A stretch of 64,000 bases of DNA from Pseudofabraea citricarpa (GCA_029641185.1 JAPWGK010000003.1:1798001-1862000); one strand, 5' to 3'. Numbered from the stretch's first letter, positions 23,307 through 35,908 are shown. Translations and numbers: made by a program. Notes: generated by a model from the sequence alone, not told the origin.

Positions 23307-25937
23307 ATGAATATCATCGGCCCTAAGTTTCTGGATGGGCAGCGACAAACCCTACCAGCAGGCAGCGAAGGATTTGGATCCCGATCACAGCCAGTGGATT
23401 CTTCTGGCTACAGCTCTCATAACATGGAGGACTTTCAAAACTCTTCCTTCTGCCAGTCTATTCATAAGATTGACCCTTCATTGTGTGCTGCTTGTACCAA
23501 TATTATCTGCGCCATTTCAGAAAATGATTCGAGCAAGGCTGTAAGGACCCAAGGAAAACCTGCCTTTTCGTTGCTTGTTCACCACAAAGATCTGGCAGAT
23601 TTCTTTATCTGCAGCAACACTTGCAAAATTTGTGCTCTGCTCATAAGCCAGTACCGTTTTGATCGTAAAGAATCCCACTTTCTAAAATTTGATTCAGGCT
23701 CGCCACACAGCAACAAATTGATTGGGATGATATTCAGGGACCGCGAACACTTTCGAGCGGCCATAAGAGCGGATGGTCCTTGGGACAATCAATTAATTTC
23801 CTGTATACTGCTAAATCATTGCAAGGTCACTCATTTGCCAGAACCCTTCAATCAACAAACCAGCGACATCATTTATGATCTTATTTCTCATCAAGGAATC
23901 GTTTCTTTCATAGACAATTATATGCGTCAAGGAAGTTATGTATTTTCTCGCAAAGATACTCGCTATAAAGGGGAAGACTCAGATCCGTTTAAACTCAGGC
24001 ATGTGAACCTCCTGAAAAGTTGGACCTCGAAGAAACCACGTTATGAAAGAGTGAAACTGGTGAAGCGATGGATTGAGGAGTTTCATGGGTGGCTTCTTAG
24101 AGTCGAGACCAACCCTCCTACGAGGGAGGCAGCGAATGAAATGATGTTAGATGCTTTACAATTGGTGTATATGCTTAATGCTAAAAGCTATCCACCTGTA
24201 ATAAATCTACCTGGAATAAAGGAGATCAGAGGTTACAAAAATGAGTTAGTTGAGCTCCATTCCCCTTATTTCAAGGTTAGGGTATTTGCAGAACGAGGTA
24301 TTGACGACTCTTCATACTGGGTGATACTGTCGAAAGAGCTGATAAAACTTGCAGGTGATGCTTTTTCAATGACCACAACATGCAGATCGATCCAGCGTAA
24401 TAGTAATAGCCCGGATACCACTAGACTTGCCAAAATGTGGATTGAAGACTGTGTGCAGAACCATCCCGAGTGCCATGCACCAGTGGCACTGACTGGAAGT
24501 AATCCAATATTACCAACACGGGTTATTGATGTTGGGATGACACCGAACACACCTCCAAAACTGTTAGAATCCAAGGGGCAAAGAGCCAAGTGGGCCGCAT
24601 TGAGCCATCGGTGGGGAAGCCCGACCTTGAATTCTAGGACTCTTCAAGCCAACATTAACCAGATGCAAAAGGAAATAAAACTTTCCGCTCTTCCTAAAAC
24701 CTTCCAGGACGCCATTAAATTTACCCGGGATCTGGGCTTACAGTATCTCTGGATTGACTCTCTGTGCATTATCCAAGACTCGCCCCAGGACTGGCAAATG
24801 GAAGCTAGGGAGATGCCTAGGATATATCAGAATGCGTACATTACCATTTCAGCTGCAGCAACACGAGATAGTAATGGCGGAATATTGATCGAGCGAGAAT
24901 GGGCTTCCAAATCGATTCACACCAAGTTACCTATTCCCCTTGACCACGGTCATGGCACAATTAATTTGGACTTGCCCATTGATGAGCTAGTACCAGCTGC
25001 AGAAGTAAACTATCTCCAGTCCCGGGCATGGTGTCTCCAAGAGTCTCTACTTAGTCACCGACTTTTAACATTTGACAGACTACAATTGTCATATACATGT
25101 GTTAGACATGGCCAGGTTGAAAGTCGAGATCTTCCAGATATCTTAGCTTGCGAGGACAGAAATATCTTCTTATCGCAAATCTATAGACCAGATGGACCAA
25201 GTACCGGACTTTCTTACAGCTCTTTGGTAAAAAATTGGTATAGCGTGCTATTGGACTACACCAAAAGGAACCTGACTTTTCCAAGTGATAAACTAGTAGC
25301 TATTTCAGGTGTTGCCAGTATTCTTGGATCATTCCTTCATGATGAATATTATGCCGGAATTTGGCGACGGACCATGCCTCAGAGCCTGCTATGGTCTCCA
25401 TACGAAGAAGAATTATTGCCTATGCCAGAGAACCATGCGAAGGTATCCGCAATTTACCGTGCGCCTTCCTGGTCCTGGGCTTCTATGGATGGGTCGATAT
25501 CAAATTTCATTTGCAAGCAAACAGGATCTTCTGACCCTATAGCCACAATAGTCGAGGCAAGTACAAGCTTGGCCGGTTCTGGAATTTATGGAGGGGTTTC
25601 CGCTGGGAATCTCAAGATCAGAGGTCCGCTAAAGCACGCAGTACGTGGTGCACCTTGGAATTTCTGGCCGTATCAACCGCGTCTAAAGTGGGATCCAAAT
25701 CCGGGCCAAGATCTTGAATTTGATACCAGTCACGGTGTTTTCGACATCGACTGGCCAGCAGAAGGAGCAGATGTTTGGTGCCTTCAAATCACTGACGTCT
25801 ACGGGTTAATCCTGAGCAAGACTGGCCATCGTGAGGGCGAGTACTTTCGCCTTGGAATCTTTCATTTACGCACGAGGGCAAAACAACTTCCGCAGTATTT
25901 CTGTGCAAAGGATGAGGCTGTTATCACGATTGTATGA
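23307..25937 (+). CDS. HET-domain protein (heterokaryon incompatibility type)
   Basis: A single-exon protein of 876 residues. The HET domain starts near residue 430 with AALSHRWGSP and continues through FQDAIKFTRDLGLQYLWIDS, LCIIQDSPQDWQMEAREMP and YQNAYITISAAATRDSNGG, the canonical block order of the family. It then has SRAWCLQESLLSHRLLTF. The region before it (about 1-420) contains several CxxC-like pairs (CAACTNIIC, CNTCKICALL), a frequent N-terminal zone in fungal HET proteins. There is no NACHT or WD40 part. HET domains can trigger cell death on allorecognition, but most copies are untested, so a specific incompatibility role is not claimed. Confidence 0.93.
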   Translation: MNIIGPKFLDGQRQTLPAGSEGFGSRSQPVDSSGYSSHNMEDFQNSSFCQSIHKIDPSLCAACTNIICAISENDSSKAVRTQGKPAFSLLVHHKDLADFFICSNTCKICALLISQYRFDRKESHFLKFDSGSPHSNKLIGMIFRDREHFRAAIRADGPWDNQLISCILLNHCKVTHLPEPFNQQTSDIIYDLISHQGIVSFIDNYMRQGSYVFSRKDTRYKGEDSDPFKLRHVNLLKSWTSKKPRYERVKLVKRWIEEFHGWLLRVETNPPTREAANEMMLDALQLVYMLNAKSYPPVINLPGIKEIRGYKNELVELHSPYFKVRVFAERGIDDSSYWVILSKELIKLAGDAFSMTTTCRSIQRNSNSPDTTRLAKMWIEDCVQNHPECHAPVALTGSNPILPTRVIDVGMTPNTPPKLLESKGQRAKWAALSHRWGSPTLNSRTLQANINQMQKEIKLSALPKTFQDAIKFTRDLGLQYLWIDSLCIIQDSPQDWQMEAREMPRIYQNAYITISAAATRDSNGGILIEREWASKSIHTKLPIPLDHGHGTINLDLPIDELVPAAEVNYLQSRAWCLQESLLSHRLLTFDRLQLSYTCVRHGQVESRDLPDILACEDRNIFLSQIYRPDGPSTGLSYSSLVKNWYSVLLDYTKRNLTFPSDKLVAISGVASILGSFLHDEYYAGIWRRTMPQSLLWSPYEEELLPMPENHAKVSAIYRAPSWSWASMDGSISNFICKQTGSSDPIATIVEASTSLAGSGIYGGVSAGNLKIRGPLKHAVRGAPWNFWPYQPRLKWDPNPGQDLEFDTSHGVFDIDWPAEGADVWCLQITDVYGLILSKTGHREGEYFRLGIFHLRTRAKQLPQYFCAKDEAVITIV

Positions 25938-28359
25938 ATTATAAGAAACAAGGAGTAACGAAAGTCACGACCAATTTTTTTCCCTTTCAATTTTCTGTAG
26001 TTTTTTAATTAGCAAAAAAGCAATTCTACTTGATATTGATACGGTACGAATTCGTGATTCTTGAACTTGTCTAGCTACCAGAGAGCTAGAGAGAGATATA
26101 ATCCTTTGGCCTGGAAATAAGCTAATGCGAAGTTTACACCCGGCGAGGGAGAGATGGCTCGGCTCAGCGGGAAGGCTGCCGAGATTATCTCCGTAGCTCT
26201 ACCCAGGACATTTTGAGTACCCTAAGAACCGGGGATAATTTGCTAAAGTGGCAGAGTTCGTCTGAAAGCATTAACATTCGTAATCTACCTCTGAGTTTGG
26301 AGATATTCATCATCCACGTTGTTTGAATAGCAACAGACAGAAAAACAAGCCAACGGAGCGGCGGACTTAGAGAGACGGAAGAGACAACCATACCGGTAGC
26401 CAGCCCCGGATGCCGTACTACGTGTTGCATAAGTGATTTATGAAAACAGCAGGAATATATCCAAGTGTCTCTGAATGGCGTGCCTTGCTCAGCCTGGATG
26501 TGTTCGGAGGATATAATTGGCCTAGGGGATTATGTTGTGGGTGGACGGGCTGATCAAGAGTTTAACCCCACCGAAAAAAACCCCACCTTAGCCCCCCAGC
26601 CTGACGACACGCGTCACCCGGAATCTACCGTCATATGATATTTTTTCCTTTCTTTCAATTCCTTGAGTGATCATGTACGGTGGGAAGGGTATGAATTACG
26701 GAGGAGGAAGGGATAGGGATATATATCATTCATGTTACGCACGAGTAGACGATGATATGCCCAAGAATAAACGACGTCACGACGAAACAGATCTGTTAGC
26801 GACGTTCTGACGGTGCTAGGGAGAGTCCCAGCTAGTTCGCTGTCCACAAAAAGCCTCGCCCAATTTCGGGCATGAATGAAAAGCAAGGCTGCGAAGACGG
26901 AATATGCGTTTTCTTTTTCATTCTCGGCTCATCACGAAAATCTACAGCAGATGATCTCGTGAAATGCGGCAGCCCTTACACTAATGTACAGCAAGCTTAT
27001 GATGAACCATTATCCAGGAATTCTTGCATCATACATGTACAGTGAAAAGCTTGATGGGATGATTAGTTTGGGACCCAAGAGATGTACTGTAACGATACGG
27101 TACCGTGTGACCAGAGATCGTCAAGTCGAGAACTCTTAGCATACCAAGACGGGCGGTTCGGAACATCTAGTTCTGAACACTCTGGTACGTACGGTATCTG
27201 AAGACAAAATTCCTCCTTCACTATAACATATATGATATCAAGTATAACACATGGCTTTTCTTAGTCTTTCTAGAGATTAGAAAAACGGAATCTATAGAAT
27301 TTCAAGAGTCTTGTCTTAGGGCTGAACAAAATAAATTCGTCATTACTTGAGCCGTCGGCAAATCCCGCTGATGAAAAGACGAGACCGGATATCTAATCTA
27401 ATCAAGGATCGCGATAATCTCTCTGACCAGGATCGTCATGTCAAGTTTTCACTGTACAGCCTGAAGCTAGGTCATTCATGGACCTATCCCGATATGTTTA
27501 CTCATGTTCCAGCTTTGATTGGCCGCACCTTTCAGGGAATTACCCACATGAGAGCCCGAGAGCCACAATTCACCAGAATCTGATAAGATTTAACATTTGT
27601 TTAAAGGCCGAGTGGGCCTGCGTCACGTTGGCCATCCCCACGAAGCGGCACCTGGTGAAATTTGCGTTGATCGCTGCTTTTCTTTTCGGCACTTGCTGCG
27701 GGTCTGTGAAAATAGTCGAACAGAAGAAGCTGAAGAGAAAGGACGACATCGGGTTTTTAGGACGATGATCTTGAAGTTGTTGTGAGGATACTACAGACAA
27801 TATTTTCGCTATTAGTAAGAGTAATGATGGGTTTGGTGCCAAGAGCAAGTAGGGGCATGTGGAGGTGCGGGAAGTAAGCATTATTCCCTGTACTGCTTAT
27901 GGCGTTTAAAGTCCTGCCGCCTTTTCTGGCATGATGTTATGTAGCTTCCTCTTTGATGGTGTGCTTCAAGGGCATGAGATACAAAGGAAATCCGTAAAAA
28001 AAAAGCTCTCTTTAATTATTGCGTACACAGAGCAGCGAGTAACACCCACTACTAGAATTGCTTTATGTGTCTCTTGAGCAAGGACTAAAGAGCAAGGCTG
28101 GAGTGGACGCAACGGCAATGCCGCGGGCGCTCCATAAGGTGTCGTTGCTTAAAGCGGGGCACAGGGGACATCACCTCTAAAGCTTCTTCTCCCCTCGCTG
28201 ATGCCCGCCGATATATAAATCGGAGTTTGCAGGGAACAGAAATTTTTTCCTTTCTTTTTGCTTTCTTGTTTGGCCTTTATAAACGTGCTTGCCATCGCGC
28301 ACTTCGTTCTGTTCCAACGTCGTCTGCTTCGGGTCGCTGGCAAGGCAATTTGCTCCACA
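25938..28359. other. Long intergenic region upstream of P450
   Basis: About 2.4 kb. Scattered short frames (26185-26430, 26671-26886, 27347-27881) lack family features. No repeats with clear borders were seen. The right end holds the P450 core promoter. Confidence 0.5.
28211..28219 (+). promoter_or_regulatory. TATA-like box of the P450 gene
   Basis: ATATATAAA lies about 145 bp before the ATG at 28360, with a T-rich stretch immediately downstream. Assigned by position and sequence only. Confidence 0.4.
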
Positions 28360-30112
28360 ATGGATTCAATCTACCGGGTGATGGGCGACAGGTCTTTTCA
28401 GAAGATTGCTGGAATTATCGTCGGCTTCATTGCCATCTCCGTTTTTGCTTACCGAAAGCTGTTCGTCATAAGTTATCCACGAAACCTGCCACGCCTGGGA
28501 GATCAAGAAGGAATCTCATGGCATGATATGAAACAGAAATTCCAAACGGACGCTTTACCGTTGCTCAATGACGTCTACCAAAATGTAAGTCATACCGGAA
28601 CGTTAGCGGTGGGATATCTAATGAAATTGTGCAAAATAGTACTCCAAGAAGGGCCGAACCGTGCTGATACCAATGTTTGGTCCCCATGAAGGAGTAATTT
28701 TGCCAGCGGGCTCATTGCCGTGGCTCTGCAGACAACCGGATGATGTACTGAGCACGCATGCCGCGCAGATTGATGCGATCCAACTCGACCACAGCCTGGG
28801 CCATAAATTTGCCTACGACGCATGGGGGGGTATAATGATCAAGACAGATCTGAACAATGTGTTGGAAACCTTGTGTGCCCTTATGAACGACGAGGTGGGA
28901 GCTGTCCTTGATGCTTGCTTTGGAAAAGATGTCGAGAACTGGAAGGAAATCGATCTCTTCCCAGCATGCCGTACGATAGCGGGTCGGGCCGTTTTGCGTT
29001 TTACCCTTGGCGACTCACCCGAAGGAAGACGGCTGAGTAAGTTGAATCTAGCAGTGGTTGATCTGTACGACCAAACAAAGGCTGACAAGCGATGAAAATC
29101 AGGTCAAGATGAGGAGTTCCTCAAAAGCTGCTACAATGTCTTGGATGGCATGCTAGAGACAGCCGGTACTATGGGAGCAGCCCGTAAAGCTCTGAGGCCG
29201 TTTCTCGGTCGTTGGGCAAGTAGGGCCATGCCTGCGAAGATCAAGGACCTTAAGAATCGCTTTGAACCTCTGTACCGCGAGAGAATGCAGATTCTCGAAC
29301 AGCAAGCCGCCAACAAGGACATCAAGGTTCCCCAAGATATCTACCAGATGATGCTGCAATATGCTGCTAAGGAACGCCCTGACGAGGCATTTAGTCTTGA
29401 CGATATGACGAAGCGTCTTGCTGTATTGAACTTCGGAACCATGCACCAGACAGTCATCACGCTGCATAACTTGTTTCTCGACATGATGGACTCGAACTCG
29501 GAATTCGACACCATCTCGGTTCTTCGCGATGAGGTAGTAAGGGTGATAGGCGAGGGCACCGATACCCACACCAAAAACTGGACCAGAGCCAAAGTCTTGG
29601 CTATGACCAAAGCCGACAGTATGGCTCGTGAGACCCTGCGCGTACACACCTTTCTTGGCTGTGCAATGGAGCGTCTTGTTATTGCACCAGAGGGTCTAGT
29701 GACTGAGGATGGAATCCGACTGCCGCGAGGCAGCAAGGTCTCTATCCTGGCCCATCAATCACAGACGGATGGCGAGACATTCAAGAATCCACTCAAGTAC
29801 GACCCTTTCCGCACTTCTCGCGCGCGTGAGGCTGCTGCCGATCCATCTACAGGGAAGCCGGGTTTCAACAATTTGAGCTTCGTCTCCACATCATCTGAAT
29901 TCCTGCCCTTCAATCATGGCAAGCATGCATGTCCTGGCCGAGGCCTAGTCGACTTCCAGTTCAAGATGACCATGGCTTATGCGGTGATGAATTATGACTT
30001 CGAATTCCCAGAAAGCTATGAGGGCAAGAGACCTCCGAACACCTGGTTTGGTAGCTTTGGCATCCCACCTTTAGCTGCCAAGATTAGAGTCAGGAGGAAG
30101 AAGGATATATAG
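28360..30112 (+). CDS. Cytochrome P450 monooxygenase
   Basis: A 543-residue microsomal P450; exons 28360-28584, 28640-29036 and 29103-30112. The N-terminal anchor is IAGIIVGFIAISVFAYR (about 16-32). The K-helix ExxR is ETLR (Glu384, Arg387) and the haem-binding loop is FLPFNHGKHACPGRG with Cys484. The I-helix segment reads NFGTMHQTVITLHNLFLDM in place of the usual AGxDT, a form seen in fungal CYP68/CYP503-type enzymes of terpenoid pathways. It stands without an obvious biosynthetic partner nearby, so its substrate is open. An upstream frame extension begins only with TTG; the ATG at 28360 is the first in frame. Confidence 0.92.
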
Positions 30113-31482
30113 CTCACGAAACGAAGATAAATCCTACCCATTGATCACCGTTGCTGTTATAAATCGACTACAGACATGCCAAAATTTCGATGTGGACTAA
30201 ATGATAAGGCTCGATGAATAGTAAAACATGTTGATTTCACGAGCTGTGTCTTCTTAAAAGCATGGGGAACTCGGTTATCAGTGACAACCCCTTGTGTATG
30301 CAAGCTTTGCAGTCCCGAACGAAGGTCGTTATCAAAGGATTCATCCCGATAGTTTCCATGCAGACTTGCATTGAGTCGTGTCTCCGATCGGGTTATCGAT
30401 GGTTCAGGTTCTAATCTTGTAATAGGCGGATGATGCTGAGTTGAAGGAGGTAGGTCGGTACCAGTACCAAGATATCGCCAACCATATCCTCGGTTAAATC
30501 GGCTAGCCAAAATTGACATTTGTCTCGTGACTACCACGTGTATATCTACATTTAGTCTACCTAGTGCCTCAAAGTAGGCCATACTTAATGTCTTTTCTCA
30601 GTCCCTGGAGTAACGTTGAGGTCGCATAGTCTTTTCTTGAGGTGCTCCCCAATGTGTCTGGGCCGTTGGTTGTGGTAGCCAACAGAGCTTTGAGCTCGGG
30701 TTTGACTATCTAGGAGATTTTGTTTATAGATTTAATCATTAGGCGGCACTTCAAGAACTCTGTAGTGAGTAAGTCAAAAAATTCTCTCATAACACTTGAT
30801 GATTTTTTAATTTAATTACCTTGGCTACTGAGGCCGAATTACAGACATCTTGTTCAAAAGAAAATGAGGAGGCTTCTTCTACAAATCATGAAAATTTGGC
30901 GGCTAGTTCTGAAATATGAAGGCGAGCTATGCAGGGGGAGATAGTTGAGAAAGAGTAACTTAATCACTCAGTAATCATATCACTTGTGAAATAGCAGACT
31001 GGCTCTTGCCATGGCGTTTCAACTTCTCTCTTCCAGCACCTGGACGGAAGGGTGAAGCAGTCAGTCAACGTAGCTTAATCCGAAGCGCTTAAGATCTCAT
31101 AGCTAATTTACTTGTCGGAAATGTTGCGTGTTATCAAGCTCTTATACATCCCGTGTTATATACCTGTATACGTAATGGAATTAACAAATGTGAGGTGTAA
31201 TATTAGCGTGCTGAAAGATGAAGCAAATTATTCTGTGCGTTCCTGAAGATCTACACATGTATTAAAAGCCCACTTCGTAAATCGGAGTACTATTTGTAGT
31301 TAAACCAGACTATAGCTTCCTGGAAGCCCACGAGATTCTATAACCACAATCTATCCTATTTGACTTTGAAGACCATCCGGAATAAAAGGAAGTTAAAACC
31401 CGAAAACCAGCTATCTATGCAACGCGATGGATCGGAGAGAATGCATAAACAGTGGCTAAAAACTATGTCGTCCTCGCCATGC
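30113..31482. other. Convergent intergenic region
   Basis: About 1.4 kb between the P450 and PAQR 3' ends. A 141-codon minus-strand frame at 30157-30582 has no recognisable domain, splice pattern or neighbour support and is not called. The rest is AT-rich. Confidence 0.45.
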
Positions 31483-32753
31483 TCATAATAAAGTATACCC
31501 TGGTCCGCACGTTCTATGATGATAATTGTAATCGTAAGCTTCCATGATGCCAATAAGTTGAACCACGGTAGCCATAACCACAAGGACATGAAAAATTTGA
31601 TGTGAACATCCGAATATATCGAACCGTCCTGGTCTCAAAGCTTCTGGTACTCGTGTCTACACATCATGTTACTAATAGCTCGGATTCTTGGTGAAATATT
31701 ACTTGCAGTGTAGAATATGGCTCCACTTATAAGCAGCAGACCTTCCCCAAGGTAATACGGCATTCCTGACTGCTTCATCATCTGCGATATTCCAAATTTC
31801 ACCCAACCATGTATCAACGGCGCAAATCCTGATAAACCAGTACAAATAAATGTGCTAGCACGAAAAGTTCGATATTTCTTGCCCTGGAAGCGGGGATTTA
31901 CGAGGATGATGATTGTGCCAGTACCCAGTGTTAAGATCTGCATCAAATAACTATCAGCGCCTGCCCAATAATAGCATTCGGTTATATCATTGCTTACCAT
32001 TGCCCAGTATATCTTTTGCAGTGTTGGCTCGCAGTAGAAGACCATGTAGATACCCGAAACAAAGTCTCCTAAAGTCAAAACGACGATACCGACAAAATCC
32101 AATCGGAGCCACAGATGAGATACCCTCTCAGAATGATTCATCAATGTGTGGTAGGTTGCCGACAGACCCAGGCAAAGGAAGGCACTCAGGAGAAAGAAGG
32201 CGAAGACAAAACGCTCGAGAGGTTTAGCTTGAGGGTAGCCATTTCGAAAGTACGCGAAGACCCAACCCTCTGCAGAGAGGAACATTATTGCAGGTATCAA
32301 ATGCGTAAATATGTTGACGGTTTCGTTGTGAAGATAAAACCAGCTTGCGAAACACGCTTTCACTGATCTGGACTCTGGGCGATAACCATGAAGGATGTAA
32401 TCGTTGTCTTGGTGCCAAAGCGGAATTTCATCATATGAGAGTAGCATTGGGACGTAGACGCCAAGCAAGCTTTCGCCCTCTCTCTCCTTTCCAGACTTCC
32501 TACAGCTATATGAGGATGGTTTGATTGGATGCTCAAGTTCGAGGGACGTATCAGGTAGATTGCTAGATTTGGCCTGAAAACCGTCAAGAGAGTCAGGAGA
32601 TGAATTAGATGACGATAATGTCGTTGAAGATGATAAAGACAGCAACTTCTCTGAATGAACGCCATCACTTCGGGCGTTTGACTGGTCGCCATTATCTGCG
32701 GTACTAGTGAATACATGCTTGCGCTGGCGTGTATGCCCTTGACCAGATGCCAT
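31483..32753 (-). CDS. PAQR / haemolysin III-type receptor (Izh-like)
   Basis: A 406-residue seven-helix membrane protein of the adiponectin receptor / Izh family, linked in fungi to zinc and sterol/lipid homeostasis. Exons (minus) are 32753-31707 and 31656-31483. Residues 1 to about 110 are a Ser-rich cytosolic tail. Family motifs follow: SWFYLHNETVNIFTHL, SATYHTLMNHSERV, LRLDFVGIVVL and, after the intron, GRFDIFGCSHQIFHV. The last supplies the HxxxH metal ligands, together with the His of helix 2 and the Asp of LDFVG. The single intron has a GC-AG border (GCAAGT...TGTAG, 50 bp). Without splicing the frame stops early and the helix-7 metal site is lost. The upstream frame extension begins only with TTG. 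Confidence 0.93.
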
Positions 32754-34119
32754 GTTGATGATGAATGTATAGAAAAACAGGCTACCTAAAGTTTGCAATT
32801 GTAAACTTTGGTATGTATCGTCCAGCTCTTCTGCACACGCTTCAAAAGGCCACCGTACTATGTACTACTTACAATTCAACTTGGCCATTCACATTGTATT
32901 ACCTGGATGAGAGGTCCGATTTCGGGTGAGACAAGAAATAAATCGCCCAATCAGAAAACTGACTGGTCGAGAACTAATTATCGTGGTAGCAATATGGGAC
33001 AATCAAGTAATTTGGAGGGTCTGGGCATGGCTAAGATCATGTCGCTGCCAGCTCTAGTAAGCCTTTGGACCAAATCATGCAGTGAACCGTTTCCAAAAAC
33101 TAGCTGAGCTCAGTATTTGTATCATAATCCTTCCTTCAAGTGATTTTAGCAACCTGCGTTTTGATCGATTGAAATTCATACTGTATCTATAATTTATAAT
33201 CATGGTTGATTCAAGCATGACAATACTGTTTATTCACCCATCTTTTGGTAGCCATTTTCTGCTATTTTGTACTGGAAAGACTGTAAAACTATGGATGGAT
33301 ATTATCTATCATGTTTGCTTGCAATATGATTGCCAAGAGTTCAATCTGCAGTCGACCCAGGTAAATGAACGTTACATGAAAGCACAGCATTGTTCCCTTT
33401 GCGATACAGTTACATCATGCCACTTGGTATATTCTTCTTCTTTTATCTTCTTCTACTGGTGCAGTGATATACGATTGGTCTTGTAAGGCAGGTGAGCTTA
33501 CAACAACTGGTGAAATATATATTAGCACAGTGGCGATTCATTTTTGAATTTGAATCCCTGTATTGGAACTCGCGGTGTGTCAAACATTGGAGTGGGACGA
33601 CTATCCTTTGGAGTGGAAGCACGCGAAATCAAGCTGTGTCTATGAACCCACTCATTCAGTATAAACTTAGGTTTGTATTGGCTCTTACAAATCCTGCTTA
33701 TCAGCATGAGCACTTATGCCTGAGATGTATGTCTTCTACATGCTTGTGCATCGTTACGAGGTTCTCAAGATGGTATTCTTGAAGTATCGAGAAAACGATT
33801 GGATGCATATTTGGTCATATGGCACAAGGGTCTCAGGTTTTCAGCTCAACATTTGTGTATCAATAATTCTACTGAATCTATTAGCAGTAATCTTCTTAAC
33901 ATCGAACAAGAAACATAAGTTAGTGCTTGAAGTATGCTTCCGTTATGGCAATCGTCGCACAGTTTGCAACGAATTTCGAAGGCTCAGGATTTAAATACAG
34001 CATCAAACACAAGTGTCTGATACATGGCGTTTGTATGCCAAATTCCCTATTACATCTGTTGTCTCCTATCTCATTTTCTTCAAGCAAACACTCCCTGAGA
34101 TAATTACAACTATAGCAGA
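32754..34119. other. Divergent intergenic region
   Basis: About 1.4 kb, AT-rich, between PAQR (minus) and the membrane-protein gene (plus). Short frames at 32808-33107 and 33202-33994 show no domains. No repeat recognised. Confidence 0.45.
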
Positions 34120-35547
34120 ATGGGTTCATGTGCAGCAATGTTGCATAAATCTTCAATCCCTACAATCTTTACTATTTTATTAGCTTCCCATTACGCTAAT
34201 GGAACTTCACAGAACACCTCCGACGAAAATTATACTGCCATTGTTTCTTCCACAATCACTACAACAGCTAGCGGATATGTACAAGGATGGGTTGATCAAC
34301 CAAATACCCGTGGCTCTTTCGACATAATCTGGTCCTGTTTGTTTACGATATTTATCTGCACTTACACCATGCTCTGCCTCAATGTTCCTTCTAGCGACGA
34401 ATCTGACTGGGATATTATATGCAGACGATTATACTGGATGTTGGTGGCAATATCAGGTCCGGAATTTGTGCTTACATATGCCAGTGCGCAGTGGGGTACC
34501 GCTACAGACTCAGTCAAGGCATTCAAAGCCATTGGTCATTCTGAATGGACTTTACGACACGGCTTCTTCGCCGACATGGGTGGCTTCCTTCTTGTTCCAC
34601 CAAATGGAAAGCCTTTTCCAGTCACCAGCAAACATATACATTGGCTAGTTGTTCGCAAATACCTTGATCTCCCGAATGTCACCTCTGCCGAAATGGCCGA
34701 TAAATCGAAGCAAGATACTGTAGCCAAGATTGTGACTTGCTTCCAAATCGGATACCTTGTTCTGCAGTGCATCGGTCGTTACAATCAAGGTCTTACTATT
34801 ACAACAATGGAGCTTTCTGCACTGGCTATTGTTATATGCTCAATTATGACCAGCCTTTGTTGGATGAGAAAACCACTCGACGTGCGTACTCCTATCCGTA
34901 TCTCGTTAAATACTAGCCTCGAACAAATCTTGAGGGAAGCTGGTCCTATCGCCGCAAAGCCTTACAAGCAGACCCCACTGGATTTCGTTGACGACCTTCG
35001 CCCAAGCTGGGCTCTTAATGTTCAAACTTTCATGGGCCGCAGGGAGTCACCACTTGAACGGCCCATCCCGCGATTTGGTAATGATCGTTTTCCGGATTTG
35101 GTAGGCTGGCAGGAAGTAATATTATGTGTATGCACTTTAAGTTATGCAGCGGTTCATCTTTTGGGGTGGAACTTCACTTTTCCAACAAAGACTGAGCTGA
35201 TACTCTGGAGACTGTGTAGTATGTTTTTGTTTGGTAATACAGTTGCATTCTGGATATTCGAGACATCGGCAGCTTGGTGGCGGATTGGCCGCATCCAACG
35301 ATTTTTCTGCAAAATTTTCTGGAAATCGAAGTTGGATGATGTGGAGAAAGCTCGATTGGCGCGCGAAGCGAATCATGAGCCTAAAGAGTTGCCCCTAAGG
35401 TGGGAGTTTTGGAGCATATTTCCTCTTGCATGCACATATGCTGCCGCAAGAGGATATCTGATCGTTGAAGTATTTTTGGGATTCCGGAAACTTGATGTAA
35501 CGGCATATTATACTGTCAATTGGGCGAACTACATTCCTCATTTCTGA
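34120..35547 (+). CDS. Uncharacterised multi-pass membrane protein, intact copy
   Basis: A single-exon, 475-residue protein. It has a probable signal sequence (SSIPTIFTILLASHYANG), an extracellular Asn/Thr-rich stretch with possible N-glycosylation sites, then TRGSFDIIWSCLFTIFIC as the first helix. Further helices lie near residues 205-225, 235-252, 330-350, 360-380 and 425-445. It ends NWANYIPHF. The same architecture and several identical blocks occur in the broken gene at 47110-48242 (FDI-W-CL, GPYHRTPLDF versus KPYKQTPLDF, the IPH end), so both belong to one fungal membrane-protein family. I know of no assigned function; names sometimes given automatically to such proteins are not supported by visible domains. 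Confidence 0.8.
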   Translation: MGSCAAMLHKSSIPTIFTILLASHYANGTSQNTSDENYTAIVSSTITTTASGYVQGWVDQPNTRGSFDIIWSCLFTIFICTYTMLCLNVPSSDESDWDIICRRLYWMLVAISGPEFVLTYASAQWGTATDSVKAFKAIGHSEWTLRHGFFADMGGFLLVPPNGKPFPVTSKHIHWLVVRKYLDLPNVTSAEMADKSKQDTVAKIVTCFQIGYLVLQCIGRYNQGLTITTMELSALAIVICSIMTSLCWMRKPLDVRTPIRISLNTSLEQILREAGPIAAKPYKQTPLDFVDDLRPSWALNVQTFMGRRESPLERPIPRFGNDRFPDLVGWQEVILCVCTLSYAAVHLLGWNFTFPTKTELILWRLCSMFLFGNTVAFWIFETSAAWWRIGRIQRFFCKIFWKSKLDDVEKARLAREANHEPKELPLRWEFWSIFPLACTYAAARGYLIVEVFLGFRKLDVTAYYTVNWANYIPHF

Positions 35548-35908
35548 ATTATCTGATTTGTCAATTATCAAATTTCCTAAGTATTTATGAAATACTAGAG
35601 TACACTGTGATGAATAGTCGCCACATCGATACATTATACATATGCAAATTACATTATGTGGAATCAAATTCTGAGTAGATTTTATATTCGTTAATACAGA
35701 GGTATTTAAGAAGATTTAAAGAACGACACTTACTATGCTACCAGTAATTACATCTCGATTAAGCACCAAATTTAAAATTTTGGAAGTAGGCTGTTCACAA
35801 AGTTGTCAAAGGCTAATCTTCCCAATTTCTTATACTTGCTAAGATAATAATATGAAGACACCAAGCATTTAGAGCAACTCGTTTATTAAGGCATCTGAAA
35901 TTCATATT
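35548..35908. other. Convergent 3' region
   Basis: 361 bp, AT-rich, between the membrane-protein stop and the SDR stop. No features beyond likely 3' UTRs. Confidence 0.5.

Noticed and set aside
30157..30582. 141-codon minus-strand ORF
   Set aside because: No domain or signal; sits in the 3' region of the P450 gene.
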